This document shows, one piece after another, positions 32,212 to 44,980 of a DNA stretch of 64,000 nucleotides (its first letter is position 1; the number at the start of each line of letters is the position of its first letter). The notes below the pieces were generated by a model. That model saw only the letters and a program-made list of their open reading frames with translations, was not told the DNA's origin and did no database searches. The stretch spans positions 186,001 through 250,000 of the forward strand of contig JAEUBA010000017.1 of the NCBI GenBank assembly GCA_018257865.1, given 5' to 3'. A program made the translations under genes and the position numbers. This DNA is from Stereocaulon alpinum. Lineage: Eukaryota; Ascomycota; Lecanoromycetes; Lecanorales; Stereocaulaceae.

Positions 32212-33825
32212 ATGATGGGTGACCACCGGATTGAGCCGGCACCACCATATACCACCTCCGACAAGACCTCTTTCGCCTACATCTCCGCTAAAGACCGTTG
32301 GCCAGTCATTGTGGTCAGTACTGAATGCTCAGACCCCACATCAATCTGCAGGCCTCCAAGCTGACCGCTCAAGACAGGAGCCATTGACGATGTCCACCGT
32401 GCCATTGTAGCCTGCGACGATGAAGCCAAGCGGAAGGAGGGCAAGACAATACTGGAGGGGCTGGCGAAGCTGAAGTATGAGCTACAGCATGACCGGCAAT
32501 TGACGTATGATACTAGCGCCCCGTCACCGCGATGCAGTGGTGATGACTGACGGCTACAGGCCCCTCGAGGATGACGGGCAGCCCGACATAGCCGAGTACA
32601 ACAAGCAGTTGGAGGCTTTAGGCAATCCCAAATGGTTCAATGTGCCCTGGCTCTACGCAGAATGCTACCTCTACCGGTACGGCCTAGCACCCGTCCTACA
32701 GCTTCTCTCCTAGCTGACTGACACGCCCAAGTTAGACGTGTCGCCACCTTTTTCAATCCCTCCACCCACTGGCGCATCTACGACGTGTTCTCCCGGCAGA
32801 AGCTCTCAACATTCAAGTCTTCCCGACCCGCAGTCCTCGAATTAGCAGCCAAATACAGCGCCCTAATAGCGCAGCTCGAAAACGATACCTACCTTACCCA
32901 GCCAGCCGAAGACTTAGAAAAAGCCGAGCGCATACTGTTTACGGAGATGTGCGAGATTTGTTTGTGGGGCAATGCTACGGATTTGAGTCTATTGACGAGC
33001 CTGACATATGAGGATATACAGAAGCTTCAGGGTAGTGAGGCGCGAAAGAATGCGGAGAAGAACATATTGGTGAACGATTTACCCGCGGCATACGAGGCGC
33101 TGGTCAGGGCAAAGAAGGAGGGCAAGAAGGAACGGAGATTGGATATTGTGCTGGACAACGCTGGCTTCGAGCTCTTCGTCGATCTTATTCTTGCGGGATA
33201 CCTCCTGGCTGCCGGATTGGCTACAGAGATCGTCCTTCATCCCAAGTCGATACCATGGTTCGTCTCGGACGTCCTGCCAGCCGACTTTGCAGCACTGTTG
33301 GGCGCGCTCGCCGACCCTCAAGGTTTCTATTCCGCTCCCGATGACCCACATACCGGCAAAAGCCCACAGCCGTTGTCTGCGAACGAGGAAGAAAACTTGC
33401 ACCTATTATTTCGGCACTGGAGTGAACTTCATGGAGAAGGCCAACTCATTCTCCGTCCGAACATATTCTGGACGTCAGCGGACAGCTACTGGCAATTACC
33501 AAAAGCTGAACCAAGACTTTACGAGGATTTGAAGGAGTCTGAACTCGTGATATTCAAAGGTGATCTCAACTACCGGAAGCTGACGGCAGATGCAATGTGG
33601 GACACCACAACCCCCTTCGCTACTGCAATTGGACCCATGGGAACCGGGTCAGGCGTCCGCACACTGGCTCTACGGACTTGCAAAGCTGACACAGTCGTTG
33701 GGCTACCCGAGGGTGAAGATGAGAGGCTCAAGGCAATGGAGGGTGGAGGAGGTGAAGGTGGTCCTAGGAAGTGGGCTTGGAGTGGGAAATGGGCTGTTGT
33801 GCAGTTTTGTGATGGAAAAGCATAG
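32212..33825 (+). CDS. DUF89/ARMT1-type damage-control phosphatase
   Basis: Member of the DUF89 family (ARMT1 subgroup), metal-dependent phosphatases acting on damaged or phosphorylated sugar metabolites; human ARMT1 is also reported as a carboxyl methyltransferase. Four exons are inferred: 32212-32317, 32378-32504, 32560-32676, 32736-33825; introns 60, 55 and 59 nt with GCTGAC-type branch sites; 1440 nt, 479 aa. Supporting motifs: AIDDVHRAIVACDDE, YELQHDRQLTPLEDDGQPDI and KWFNVPWLYAECYLYRR across the splices, FKSSRPAVLELA, the metal-site DNAGFELFVDL (Asp257/Asn258) and KGDLNYRKL (Lys391, Asp393). These are the conserved family positions. The start could be either of two consecutive ATGs. Length fits the ARMT1 group. 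Confidence 0.9.
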
Positions 33826-35018
33826 AGGCAGGTTTTATGAATGCTATTTTGAGGGATATAGACTATAGACTAATTAGATCACTTTGGATACTACACCCTC
33901 TTGCATCCCAGACCAGTAGTCCATCAAAAAACTCTGTCCCGGGTACGGACAGTAATACCCATCGCTATGGCTGGCAAACATAAGGCAAGACATATTACAC
34001 TAACTCCTCGACTGTCGAACGTCTAGAGGGGAAGCTTCTGGGAATACGCGTGACACATAAGATGGATCGTGGTGCACGAAGGTACCTTACTTAGTGGATG
34101 CTATGCGGCTCGTCAACGTCAATGAAAATTGTATACTTTTACGGGTAGGGGGTGCCCCCCTAATTTAGGACCCTATAGCCACTGATATCTTCCTAGCCTA
34201 CTACCTTCTGTCTTTACCAGCACGACAGTCATCCTGCTGTATACTCTAGAGTCCATACGACGGTATAGAGGGCGAGAAATTTGTGTCTAGGTTTATCCGT
34301 CTGTTGGGGAACAGTGTTGTACTGTAGGCCTGGGATGTGTCTAGATTTTGGGGTGTTTCTGGGTGCCTCCGGGGCCCCTTTTAGGTACTATGATGTTTGT
34401 TTTTGATGCTGAGGGGTCTATCGTCCGCCTATCGTCTGATTTGAGTTTGGAGCCTTTGCAGGGAGTGTTGTTGGGTTTTGGGTATGTGGGATACTGGTGA
34501 GATATGTTTTTTTGGGGATGTTGTGAGTCGCACATTGTTCATTGCATTGAGAGATCAATTCTTGTACTCTATCTTACCCACGTTCGAATAGCATAGTGCC
34601 GATTAACTTTCATGACGTAGGTATAATCGTGGGGTCACAATCTCCGAATATCCTATTCTACTACTAGTTCTGGACGTTTTTGTAAGAAGTCCTTTCCATT
34701 TGCATTTTGAGACTTCACACTCCAATCTAAGTACTCGCATACTAATCAATGACACCGGCATCACAATGTCTCGGTGGCGAACACGGTACTAATAACATAG
34801 TGCTCGCTGAGATAACACCCTCGCATGCTGATGCTCTGGACGGCCATGGCACGCTGGCCTGATGCATGTTTCCTGAAAAAGTATGACAACATAAAGCACG
34901 CTTATAAAAATACCACTCATTGTAAATCCGATACATGAAGCATGTTTGTGTAAAACACTATGCACGATGATACTGGCAATACTAGTCCTATCATATTGAC
35001 AGATGCTCTGAAGCCTCA
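33826..35018. other. Convergent 3' spacer, no gene seen
   Basis: 1.2 kb between the convergent DUF89 and coiled-coil genes. Short frames only. Runs of G and C near 34145-34160 and T-rich patches near 34390-34510. Confidence 0.5.
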
Positions 35019-37298
35019 TTACTCCATCTTCTCGTAATTGTCCGCATCGAACACGGCTTCAATTCCACGCACACGGGCTTTAGCCGCTTTGCGAAGCGCT
35101 GTGCGCTGCTTGTTCTTGAGCTTCTTGTCCTTGGGAGCCTTCTCGAGTGGCTCGGACGTTGAAGGTGTGAATGCACTCTGAGTGGAGAGCTGCTCGGAAT
35201 GCTGTGTGAAAGGATTGTTGGGCGCCAAGAAAGAGAATCCGAAGTCAGGTTGGGTATGCTGAGTCTTTGACTCTTGTTGGCCTCTGTCTGGAGGCTGGCC
35301 TTGTGGCGATGGATATTGGAAATCTTCCTGTCGGTCTTGATAGGTGGGCTGGGTCTGTGGCCATAGATTGTGCAAAGTCTCTTGTTGGGCTTGATATGCT
35401 GACTGGGGTTGTGGCCATGGGCATTGAGACTCTAAGCGGTTCGGGGACTGGTGTGGAGTGGTCGAGGAGGTATACTTGGAGCCGTCTTGCTTGTTTCCAA
35501 TCTCGACTGGTAGATGTGGTAATGATGTGGGCTGATATCGTGAACCTTGAGGCTGGGATCCGTATCTCTTCATAAAGAGGTCCTCCGTAGGTAAAGAGGT
35601 AAAACCGAAAGGATTCTGCTTCGGCTGTGTCTTTGTTTCTAGGACTGGGCGTTGGTAAGTCGGAACTTCGCGTTCCTTTCCCGGAGATGATGGTGGGGAT
35701 GGGTTGTTCTGCTTCCATGCTTCTAGAGATGTATCCGCGAGCGATTGCTGGCTCAAGTGATTATTGAACGAGGTTGTGTTCTTTCTGAAAGGGAGTCCTG
35801 GGGGAGGCTTGCTCTTGAATCTGGATTTCTCGTCCTCGAGATCTTTCCGTAGGGTGTCATTTTGCGCTTTGAGGTTGTTGAATTGGTCCTGCAACCCTAA
35901 GAGGTGATTCTTAAACGACGCAGCGATCTCTTGAGCTTCCCACCTCATACGGATTTCTTGATTTAGGGTTCTCTGCTTCTCCAACAAGCCTTGAATGGCA
36001 TCATCGACCATCCATTGGTGAGTGTTATGTAAAGCGATCATGTTGCTGTCGTATTGGTCCTTGAGGATGTAGAGGTACTGTATGTCCCTGATCCTCGAAC
36101 CGAGCTGAGCTTTGAGGCTAGCGTTCTCAGCTCCAGCCTCGTTGACCTTTCTTTGACAAGCAACATTGGCTTCAATAACATCCGCTTCAGCTTGCAGCAG
36201 CAAAGTATCTTTACTCTTGAGAAGGTTTTCTTTCTCGCTCAACTCGGCGGTAAGCTTTGTAATCTTCTTCTCCAATGTCTGTCTTTGGACTTTGATTTTG
36301 CGATTGAGAGACTCGACCTCGCTATCATAGCCCTTGCGGATCAGCGCTTTCTCTGCCTCATGGTCGTCGTTCAAAATATCGATTTCTGTTTGATGCGCGG
36401 ATTCCTTGACGGAAAGCACGCTCTCCCACTTCTCTGAGATCTTCGCTTCGTCTGCTTCGTTCGTGGTCAGCTCTGCTTCGGTGTCAGAGACACTAGACTC
36501 CGTATCACTGTCGAGTGAGTCACGCTTCTGCTCGATGGATTCTTCGGAGCCATCTGGAGTTGGGCTTCGGGAAGAGAAACCTGCCGTAAGAGGCGAGATT
36601 GTTGGTAGCTGATGAGTGATATCTTTAACATGTGTAGCCGCGCTCTGACGTGAGAGATCGAGGTTGAGGGCAGCAGCACAGCGCTTTGTACGCCTACCAG
36701 ATTCTGCAGAATTATTAGAGGACATTGTGAGCTCTCATAATTGATTAATTGTCTTACCTTTAGTGTGAAAGGCCTTGGACGTTGCGTTGGCGAAGAAGTT
36801 CGATGTGGTAGTTTCGATTGGGGTTGCGTTTTCTCGAGCTGAGTCTTGATCCAATCCAGCGGCTAGAGAGTTCTCCAGATCTGTCGCTTGAGCCTCTTGC
36901 TCTTCCTCAGTCATCAGAGAGTTTTGGGTGTTATGCACTTCTAAGAATGCCTGGTACAATGTTCTCTCAGGTGGCGGACTCATCTGCTTGATAGATGAAC
37001 ATCGTTGATATTGCAACAGTCCCTCAACACTGGATCTTTGGCTTACCTGCTTGGTATCGGACAGTGGCACCAATGGTGAACACATATGGCAGTCATTGAA
37101 GACAATCTTGCTGGCTTGCCTGAGTATCCATCCCATGAATCTTGAGACAACCTTGTGCTCCTTCTCCCTGAGCTGGGCCATCTCGAGGACTACACAAATG
37201 CAACAATCGTGATGGATGTTATTCGAGAGGATATCGAGTAATTCGATGAGACAATGATAGATATGTGATGATGCAATGGTATCTTGTGTAGAGTGCAA
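35019..37298 (-). CDS. Coiled-coil protein with Gln/Pro repeats, three exons
   Basis: Exons 37298-37047, 36986-36758 and 36703-35019 are inferred; 2166 nt, 721 aa. The apparent ATG at 36725 lies inside the second intron, so the long 3' frame is not an independent gene. Donors are GTAAGC and GTAAGA; the second acceptor is CTGCAG. The protein has an N-terminal helical part (HKVVSRFMGWILRQAS), a Ser/Asp/Glu-rich stretch, a long coiled coil (about 230-430: KITKLTAELSEKENLLKSKD, ENASLKAQLGSR), then a Pro/Gln-rich tail with imperfect repeats (WPQPQSAYQAQQE, WPQTQPTYQDRQE, PQGQPPDRGQQE) and a basic KDKKLKNKQRTALRKAAK segment. No family is recognised. The first exon could start later (MAQLREKEHK). 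Confidence 0.65.
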
Positions 37299-38281
37299 TC
37301 GGTTAAGGTGTTGAAAGTGGTGGTGTTGGATGTGTGAGGTAAAGTGAGATGAGAGTTGAAGAAAAATGAAACGGAGTCTAGGTGGCTGGGGTTTCAGATC
37401 CTATTGAACATGTGTTGTCAATGGGCTCAATTGTCGCGAGGTCACCGCGCGGTGATGATGCACAAGCGAATCGTGGTGTTATGGAAATGGACGGTTTCCT
37501 CCTCGACTGGACACATTGACGCGTCAGCATCAACACTCCTCAAATGCTGAACGACGGCATCGCGGCTTGCAGCGAGTTGCAAAAAAGTCCGTCTCCACTC
37601 CCCAGCAAGTCATATCGACGACTTAGATGGGGTCGATATCTTCCGAATTCGACGTGCCAAATTCTTCGATACCTGATTGTGACACATTACCTGGGCTCAC
37701 TATTTTTGTATATAACACATGCAACTCTTCCAAGTTTGTCTATTCGACCTTCGCCACTCCAAATTCTTTACTACATTCAGTTTTCTAGTTCGCGAAAAGC
37801 TTGAGGTCGGTGTATCTAAGTTCTAACAGCATCGTCAGTGACATTAGAGCTAGATATGAAGAGCTCGAAGTGGTGAACAGTTAGGGACTTACCTCATCAG
37901 GTACGTCAGCACCTTCACTCATCAGGGCAAATAGGCTTCTCTCGCCATAGCTTCCCTTGCTTTGCTAATGAGAGCTTGCCACCACACCACTGGACTTGGA
38001 CGCGGCCATGACACATTTCGTTATCACCACGCACCACTTTCTTATTGCTCCTCTGTGGGATTTATTATCTCCCTGACACGTACTTTACCCCTTTCCTAGG
38101 GCGAGACGCCTTTCCCGTTGTGTACAACCGTATCTTACAAAAGAGTTATTTAGTGTCACAGCATTAGTGTTTACCCGCCTTCCGCCAAGCATCAGATCAT
38201 CTCTTCCAAACTCACTCCCTTTGTAATATAGACTCAACATACTTGGCGACTCTCTTCATCAAACCCACGATCCGACCAAGC
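37299..38281. promoter_or_regulatory. Divergent intergenic region
   Basis: About 1 kb between the coiled-coil gene (-) and the F-box gene (+). No coding support. It should contain both promoters. Confidence 0.4.
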
Positions 38282-39812
38282 ATGGAGACAGGCACTCACC
38301 TTCCACCAGATATCCTGGTAATGGTCTTCGAAGAACTCCTGACAACAGGCTCACTGCGACCTCTGCGGCTGGTCTCAACACAGTTCGAGGATTTGGTAGC
38401 CCCGATTGTGTTTCGTGAAGTCGACTTGACTGAACGGATCATTGCACAGTATCGGCAGGAGAAATCAGTACAAGAGCATACTTCCCTTCAGCTCTTGATG
38501 GGTCTTCATACGAGACATGTAACGATTCGGTGCCCACTACATTGGGCATCGGTACTGAACATGTTGTCAACATTGGATAACCTTCGGTCACTCACGTAAG
38601 TAGACCCTTCTCATTCTTCTCCATTAATGGCGCAAAAGACGCCTACTAAACGAAGTTAACAGATGGGTATACTGGCCTACACAGCCCAATCCTGAAGACA
38701 TAAATGATCAGGCACAATTTGACAACAGCCGCGAATTCGAAGCCTTGCGGCGTAAGTGGCCCAACCTTGAATACTCGGTGGATGGACTGAAAGCTAGATA
38801 TATCTCAACCTGGTCTTTGTATAATACTCCCCCCCCAGTGGTCTCGTGCAAGCTCGTCGAATGGCGCCCTCGGCACTATGGCAGATCTGACCAGAGTGTG
38901 AAGAGTTCGCTTTTGCTGAATGCCGCATTGGAGACTTTGCATATCAGTGGTGCCGACAACCGCGCAACTATTAGAGAGACAGACATTGATCAACATGATC
39001 GACTATCACCAATCAAGGAACTCTCTCTCCACCAGTTCGAGTGGGAATATTCCGTTCATACCGCCACAACCTTCTGGAACTGGTCCAACCTTTCGCGGTT
39101 GGAGTTGAAGGAGGTACCAATCAAATCGTTCTTGCAAACAGTGGCCCCAAAGTACCTCGTACAATTGAGAGAATTCACCACGGATGGTTACTACCGTCAC
39201 CGCTCCGAACGCGAGGAGATCACCGATCTAATTTCAACACTTGTGCTAGGAATACGTGCCCTCCACAAGCTTATCTTAACCTGCTATGTTGGAGATGATA
39301 AGATCGTGTCTGCAGTCTCAAAGCACGGGAGTACGCTGCATACACTTCAGCTTTGTGTCTACCACACAATCCGGCAACGACTCATGTCGGACAAACCTGG
39401 CCATTGGCCACTGAATGAGCGTCAGGTAGAGAGCATTGGCCAAGCTTGCCCCCACTTGACCACTCTGGCATTGGACTACATGCCTGATGTCATTACCCTG
39501 CCAACATGGACTAGACACGGCGATGATTTCCGCGGTGGTCAGCGCATTCCCGCACTCCCTGGCAAGAATAGCGTACTGGGCAAGTTCCGAAACCTTCAGA
39601 GACTGACGGCCTATGCTTGGGCCTGCCAATGGAAACCCTCCCACTTGGTTACGTACACCGAAGTTGGAAATGCCTGGCTTGATCGTATTTTTGCTGCGAA
39701 GGAAGGGGCGCGGTTCGAATCACTTGACTTGGAGATCAATGTTTTCGAAATTTTTCCGAACAAGAGCCATTTATGTTTGGGAAGTCAGAAGGTCAGCTAC
39801 CGAGCCGAGTGA
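38282..39812 (+). CDS. F-box protein
   Basis: Two exons are inferred, 38282-38595 and 38663-39812, with a 67-nt intron (GTAAGT...CTACTAAAC...AACAG); 487 aa. The N-terminus is an F-box: LPPDILVMVFEELL, then SLRPLRLVSTQFEDLVAPIV, so it is a likely SCF substrate adaptor. The remainder shows leucine-rich, LRR-like repetition (LSRLELKEVPIKSFLQTVAP; HGSTLHTLQLC). The start is the ATG giving METGTHL, directly before the F-box. It is related to the minus-strand gene at 62-64 kb: same F-box layout, same intron position, and a shared KHGSTL..LQL motif. The substrate is unknown. Confidence 0.8.
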
Positions 39813-40638
39813 GGGTATCTTACATGCGAATTGCTATTTCTTGACTGTTCTTGAACATAGACCAGAAATAGCTGTTTGATCTCATGCAATAAGCATTCTG
39901 CCTCAATGAGCTTCACAATTTCCAATGGGAGACTATCCCAGGACATTGTCATGTAAGAATGTATTCTTCACCTGGACGCGCGACAGCGGCGTGAAACCAT
40001 GTTTCAGCTCAATTCTCTCCATCTTCCGACTCACCGCAAGCCTCAAGTCTTGAGTTACAGGGTATTCCTGTGAGAGGCGGAGTCAAAGTACCATCCTTGA
40101 CGAGGCCCGTAAGGCATCCAAGCACTCTAAGGTCTGGACATCATGTCTCACCTACTTCAATAACGTCGTTGTCCTGATCTCTTAACACGCACAGATTCAT
40201 CATCTTTCCTGCATATAGTGATATTTAAAACTACTGTAGGAGATATTAGTACGTTTCATAGCACTGACCACGTTTTGATCAAGATTCGACTAGCTGCATT
40301 AGCATTGGCCTATGTTCTGACACTCAGCGTTCTCGAATGGCCTTGTTTGAGAGATCGACTCTCCAAGAACTTTACTAACATTCTCGCTATAGTGAGAACA
40401 GAGCTTTGGCAAAAGTGTTACATATACGTCCTCACTTTTTTAGTATAGCCAGTGAGTGAAAATATACACCTGCTGTGCGTTGCTCTGCAAGTGCTACCAA
40501 CGTCAGCTCCTTGTAAGATTGATTCTTCGAAGTGTATTCTTGGACAAGTCACATGTCATGCCGGACGATATTTATTGATAGGCTTGAAGTTAAAGAGTGT
40601 ATGCCATAGGCCGAGTTTCTCACGTTAGTAGACAGCGA
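39813..40638. other. Intergenic, no gene seen
   Basis: Convergent 3' flanks of the F-box gene and the rhodopsin-domain gene. Short AT-richer frames only. Confidence 0.45.
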
Positions 40639-42052
40639 CTAGTGCTTTGCATGTCCACTCCTTCCGCTGTCGATGCCCTTCTCAACGTCAAATTCGAAAG
40701 GTGCACCCAACGACGCAGCTGTGACCGCAGGAGGTGTCTCTGGCAGCCGCTTGAAGCTGCTGAATAGCCGCCATCTTCCTTGCCTGCCTTCAGATGATGA
40801 CGCGTGCTTCTCGTTACTCCGTGAAGACTTCTTAATCGACGATGTCCGTTCTCGGATCAAGCTGATTAACTTAGATGGATAGAGCTTCAGGAACCATGGT
40901 CTAGAGACGATGAGACAGGCGCTGATGATTGTGACGTAGGATTCGATGATTGTCCACACGGTGGCTGGGATGATGTAATCTATTTAGAGAACGCCTTTAG
41001 CTTTTGTAGTTAGACCGTCTAAGTAGGTAATTGAGGGCGGTACTTACACGTTACGTCGTCGCGCCGAAAGAAGAGGGTGCTATATCGAACACAGCTTGAG
41101 ACCATGGCGCTGTTTGGATGTCCTTTAGCCCTGTTCTAAAGAGCTGTGAGATTATGATTGAAGACTTACAAGCCTCCCAGTAGAAACAGGACCCCCAAAC
41201 CGACTCTTTGTATCCGTGGCAAGTGCAGGTTCCACACCATCGGCAAGGGCATCAGTAGAATCACTAAGTCTGTAACAATCCAGGGTATGGGTGGTATGAT
41301 AGCGAGCAGCTGCTTGCTACCACAATGAGCGGAGATTGTTGGATTCCAATTGTACTCTACGGGTATGCAGATAAGTGTATCTGCTAAGAGGGTGCCGATC
41401 CACCAAAGCAGCATGATTGCTCCAATGACTTTTATCGCAAGCTGGAACGCTGGAGTGATGAAGATACGGTGGAAGAGTATCAGAACGGATGTTTTCGTGA
41501 GGAAGAGGGCCGTGCACTGGAGTGTGCCCACGGTGTACCAAAGCTATGGAAGTCGACGTTAGCATGAATTTTATCGACATCGGAGCGCGAGTATTGACCT
41601 TGTTAAAGCCTACAAGTTGCTCTTTGTTTAGCGTCCACAGATGCCGCCCGAGACCGTAATCTCGGACGCCTGAGTGTCTATGTCAGCAGCAATACCAAGT
41701 TGACAGGGCTTTCTGGCCATGCATCCGCGTACCGACACATATATAGACGGTCTGAGCGAGAGTAATTACCTACATGATATATCAGCTATTGTTTCAGTGG
41801 AACCAAACGTCTCACGCTTGAATGAGGGTATGCCGGGGTGATTACCATAGCAATGACAACCAGCACATCATCGATTCCAACGGCAACCTTCTTCATATGT
41901 CTTGAAGTTACACGCACTATCACTGCAAGAATTGCCAAGATTGAAAACACCGCAGCGCATGTATAAACTTCAATATCATGGTTTTGATCCTTTAGCAGAT
42001 CGAGTTGTTGAGGCGTTAGACCTGCAATAAGTGAGGCTATGACCGAAGCCAT
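40639..42052 (-). CDS. Fungal rhodopsin-domain (PTH11-like) integral membrane protein
   Basis: Six exons are inferred: 42052-41846, 41769-41733, 41669-41599, 41543-41170, 41109-41048, 40979-40639; 1092 nt, 363 aa; introns 55-76 nt. Seven hydrophobic segments fit the fungal rhodopsin-like membrane family, with its usual landmarks: IEVYTCAAVFSILAILAV, HMKKVAVGIDDVLVVIAM, DYGLGRHLWTL, LWYTVGTLQCTALFLTKTSV, LFHRIF, NPTISAHCG, IPWIVTDLVILLMPLPMVW and the late IIPATVWTIIESYVTIISA. The C-terminal tail is cytosolic and Ser/Lys-rich. Related proteins are proposed surface sensors; ligand and role are unknown. A start 51 nt further upstream is possible. Confidence 0.85.
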
Positions 42053-43210
42053 TATCGTTCCCAGAAGGGATAGAAAAATTAGAATATGACCTTTCAGACT
42101 CAAAAAAAAACCTCTGCTAGCAAAGTCTTTGACTCAAATTGTTGCGTATGAAGAGAATTAGAGGAATGGTTCGAAAGCTGCAGACACAACATGTAAAAGT
42201 GCGAAAGAGCCTTTATGACTATGCCATTCAATGCAAGTACGGCAGATGGATCGGATACAGCCTTACCGCGTTTCAAACCTTGAAAGACCGACACTCAAAT
42301 CCGTTAACTCGAACACACGCAGGCTCGATCCAAAGATTGACTTCCGTCTAAGCCGTGTGAGCGAGATAGCGACTCTCGATCTGACTGTTATGACGTCCGG
42401 AGTGGAGATTACAGACGGCAATTCGACATTAGCATGGCATTCCCCCTCGACTACGCCGCACCCAGATATCTCCTGATGTCGATCGATTCACCTGGAGATA
42501 GGTAAAAGTGGCCCAGCAGCTGAACCAGAAGCTTTAGATCAAGGCTGAAGACGGGTAATCGGCTTCGATGAGTTGTGCCAGCTTCTGGTTCGTGCGCTTC
42601 AAAGCATATCAGCCTCATCTCTCGCCAAGCCGATCGTCTCGAACGAAGATCGGGCAGATCAATGACGGTCACTCGCTTTGCCATGCCTGTTGCCAATGCC
42701 AAGTAGTGGATGATGCCAATCGGGCTCGTTAGTTGGTCCTGCTAAGGGAGATAAGAGTTTTCACCTTCGCTACCTTCATGCCGCCATGTGGCTAGGTATG
42801 GCCAAGGTCCGGTCCTAGTCTCCGGCCAATTGATACCTCTATCAAAATGTTTTATCGAGCTGTTTTGATCCTTAACCCCGGCGGGATGTGAGATCGCAGT
42901 TTATGAGCTTCGCTTCGAGATCTCGCTAAGGCTGCAGACAACCGAGTAATGACGTATCCAGTAAGCTGTGCGGCCGACGTGCGTAATTGACTGATCCTTC
43001 CCGCTTTCATACGAGGCACAGCTACGAATCCAACGTCACGGACTGCGCATCCTGCCTAGATAGGCACTGAGATACCAGCTAGATACAGCCCACGTCATGA
43101 GAATTAGCCCAAATAACTTATTGTTATCCTGTACGGCAAGCTGTTCATTCCTGTGCGAATAGATCTGTTACCACTGGTTTTGCAGCCTTTCAGTCATTAA
43201 CGTTCAGATA
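42053..43210. promoter_or_regulatory. Divergent intergenic region
   Basis: 1.15 kb between the rhodopsin-domain gene (-) and the P450 gene (+). Short frames on both strands, no motif. Presumed promoters of both genes. Confidence 0.4.
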
Positions 43211-44954
43211 ATGTTCGCATCGACTGTCGCAGATGCTGAAGATCTGCCCCGCCAACTGTTGTTACCAGCTGTCATGCATCTAATTGATTATCTCGGACAA
43301 GCTTCCGTCGCTGCTGTCATCGCAACAATACTGGTAAGCTTCCGTTCCCCTTGCAGAGACAACGCCATCTTAATACTTCATCCCTAGTATCTCATTGCAG
43401 GAGCGCTGAACAACCTCTATCGTCATCCTCTTTCTCAATTCCCGGGGCCTCGACTATGGGCCGTATCTCGCATACCCTATGTCTGGACTCTAGTCAAGGG
43501 CGATCTCACCCAAAGGACCCATGAAATTCACGAGCGATATGGTCCTATTGTCCGACTGGCGCCCAATGAGCTCTCTTTCATAGATGGTCAGGCCTGGCAT
43601 GACATATATGATCACCATCAAGGCCACCTCAACTTCCCCAAAAATCCGCTCTGGATGGCACCAGGCGACAACGGCATCCACTCTATTCTGAGCGCTAACG
43701 ACGCCGACCATGCGAGGTACCGCCGCCTGCTTTCCCATGCTTTTTCGGAGAAAGCATTGCGTCAGCAAGAGCATCTCCTCCAATCCTATGTAGCGCTCCT
43801 CATCCAGCGACTTCGCTCCCACGCCTCATCACCTGAATCAGCCACAGTAGACATGGTGCAGTGGCTCAATTTCACAACCTTTGATATCATAGGCGATTTG
43901 AGCTTTGGAGAATCCTTCCAGTGCCTTAACGAATCGCGCTATCACTCCTGGGTATCCATCTTATCTACTCAGTTCAAAACCAGCGCTCTTTTCGTCTCGC
44001 TTCGCTTCTTCGGGCTAGCCGGTTACGCAAAAATGCTCCTACCGCAAAGCCTGCTCCAACAGCGAAAAGATCATTCTGACATGGCGAATGAACGCATCCG
44101 TCGCCGTCGCGATCAAGGCATTTCTGGTGATGGGCAGAGAAATGATTTCATGACCTACATCCTTCGTCACAATGACGAAAGAGGTATGAGTAATCTCGAG
44201 ATGGAAGCGACGTTGCGAGTTTTAGTCTTGGCGGGTAGCGAGACGACTGCTACGGCTTTGGCGGGAATCATGGGCAATTTTTTGACCAGTCTTGATATAA
44301 TGGAAGAATTAACAAACGAGATCCGTCGGTCATTTCGACACACTTCCGAGATCTGTTCCGAGCGAGTCAGTGAGCTCTCATATCTCGGCGCGGTGATCGA
44401 AGAGGGGCTGAGGTTGTGTACGCCGGTTGCCCTTGGTATGCCTCGGGTGGTCCCGGTGGGTGGTGCAGAGGTTTCGGGACATTGGTTGCCAGAAGGAGTG
44501 AGTCAATACTACCTCCTCTTGCACGATTCGTCGCACACCAGCTCCTCTTTCAATCCTGCGCATAATCGAAACTGACCCTTGAAAGACCTTTGTGTCTGCC
44601 TCAGGCTACGCATCCAATCGCTCGAGGCTGAATTTCCCAGACTCGCCGTCAGAATTTAAACCCTCGCGCTGGCTCTCATCCTCTGTCCCACATTCCTCAA
44701 ACAGCTTGGAACACAAAGCCGATGGTCTGGCAATGCTCCCAGCCTTTAACCCTTTCTCCCTTGGTCCGCGAAGATGCTTAGGCCGTAATCTCGCATACTT
44801 AGAGATGCAACTTGTTCTCGCACATCTGATATGGGCATTCGATTTTGAGCCAGTGGAGGATGAGGAGCCACCTTGGAGCTGGGAACAGCAGAAAAGTTGG
44901 ATCTTATGGGAAAAGAAGTCATTGAATGTACGGATTAAGTGTAGGAAATTTTGA
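43211..44954 (+). CDS. Cytochrome P450 monooxygenase
   Basis: Three exons are inferred: 43211-43333, 43388-44497, 44586-44954; introns 54 and 88 nt; 533 aa. An N-terminal hydrophobic anchor (ASVAAVIATILYLIAGAL) precedes the proline-rich hinge (HPLSQFPGPRLWAVSRIPY), so it is ER-bound. I-helix AGSETTATAL (about 323), K-helix EEGLRL (about 379), a PERF-like FKPSRWL, and the heme loop FSLGPRRCLGRNLA with the thiolate Cys near 474. Overall pattern resembles the isotrichodermin-hydroxylase-like fungal P450s, but the substrate cannot be inferred. Upstream ATGs in frame are at 43211 and 43274; either could be used. No secondary-metabolite backbone enzyme is within the window. Confidence 0.92.
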
Positions 44955-44980
44955 CTCCTTCCAGCTTGCAGCAACATCTT

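Noticed and set aside
36703..36725. ATG at 36725 as start of a separate 568-aa protein
   Set aside because: A GTAAGA...CTGCAG intron covers it and the spliced upstream exons keep the frame (2166 nt total).
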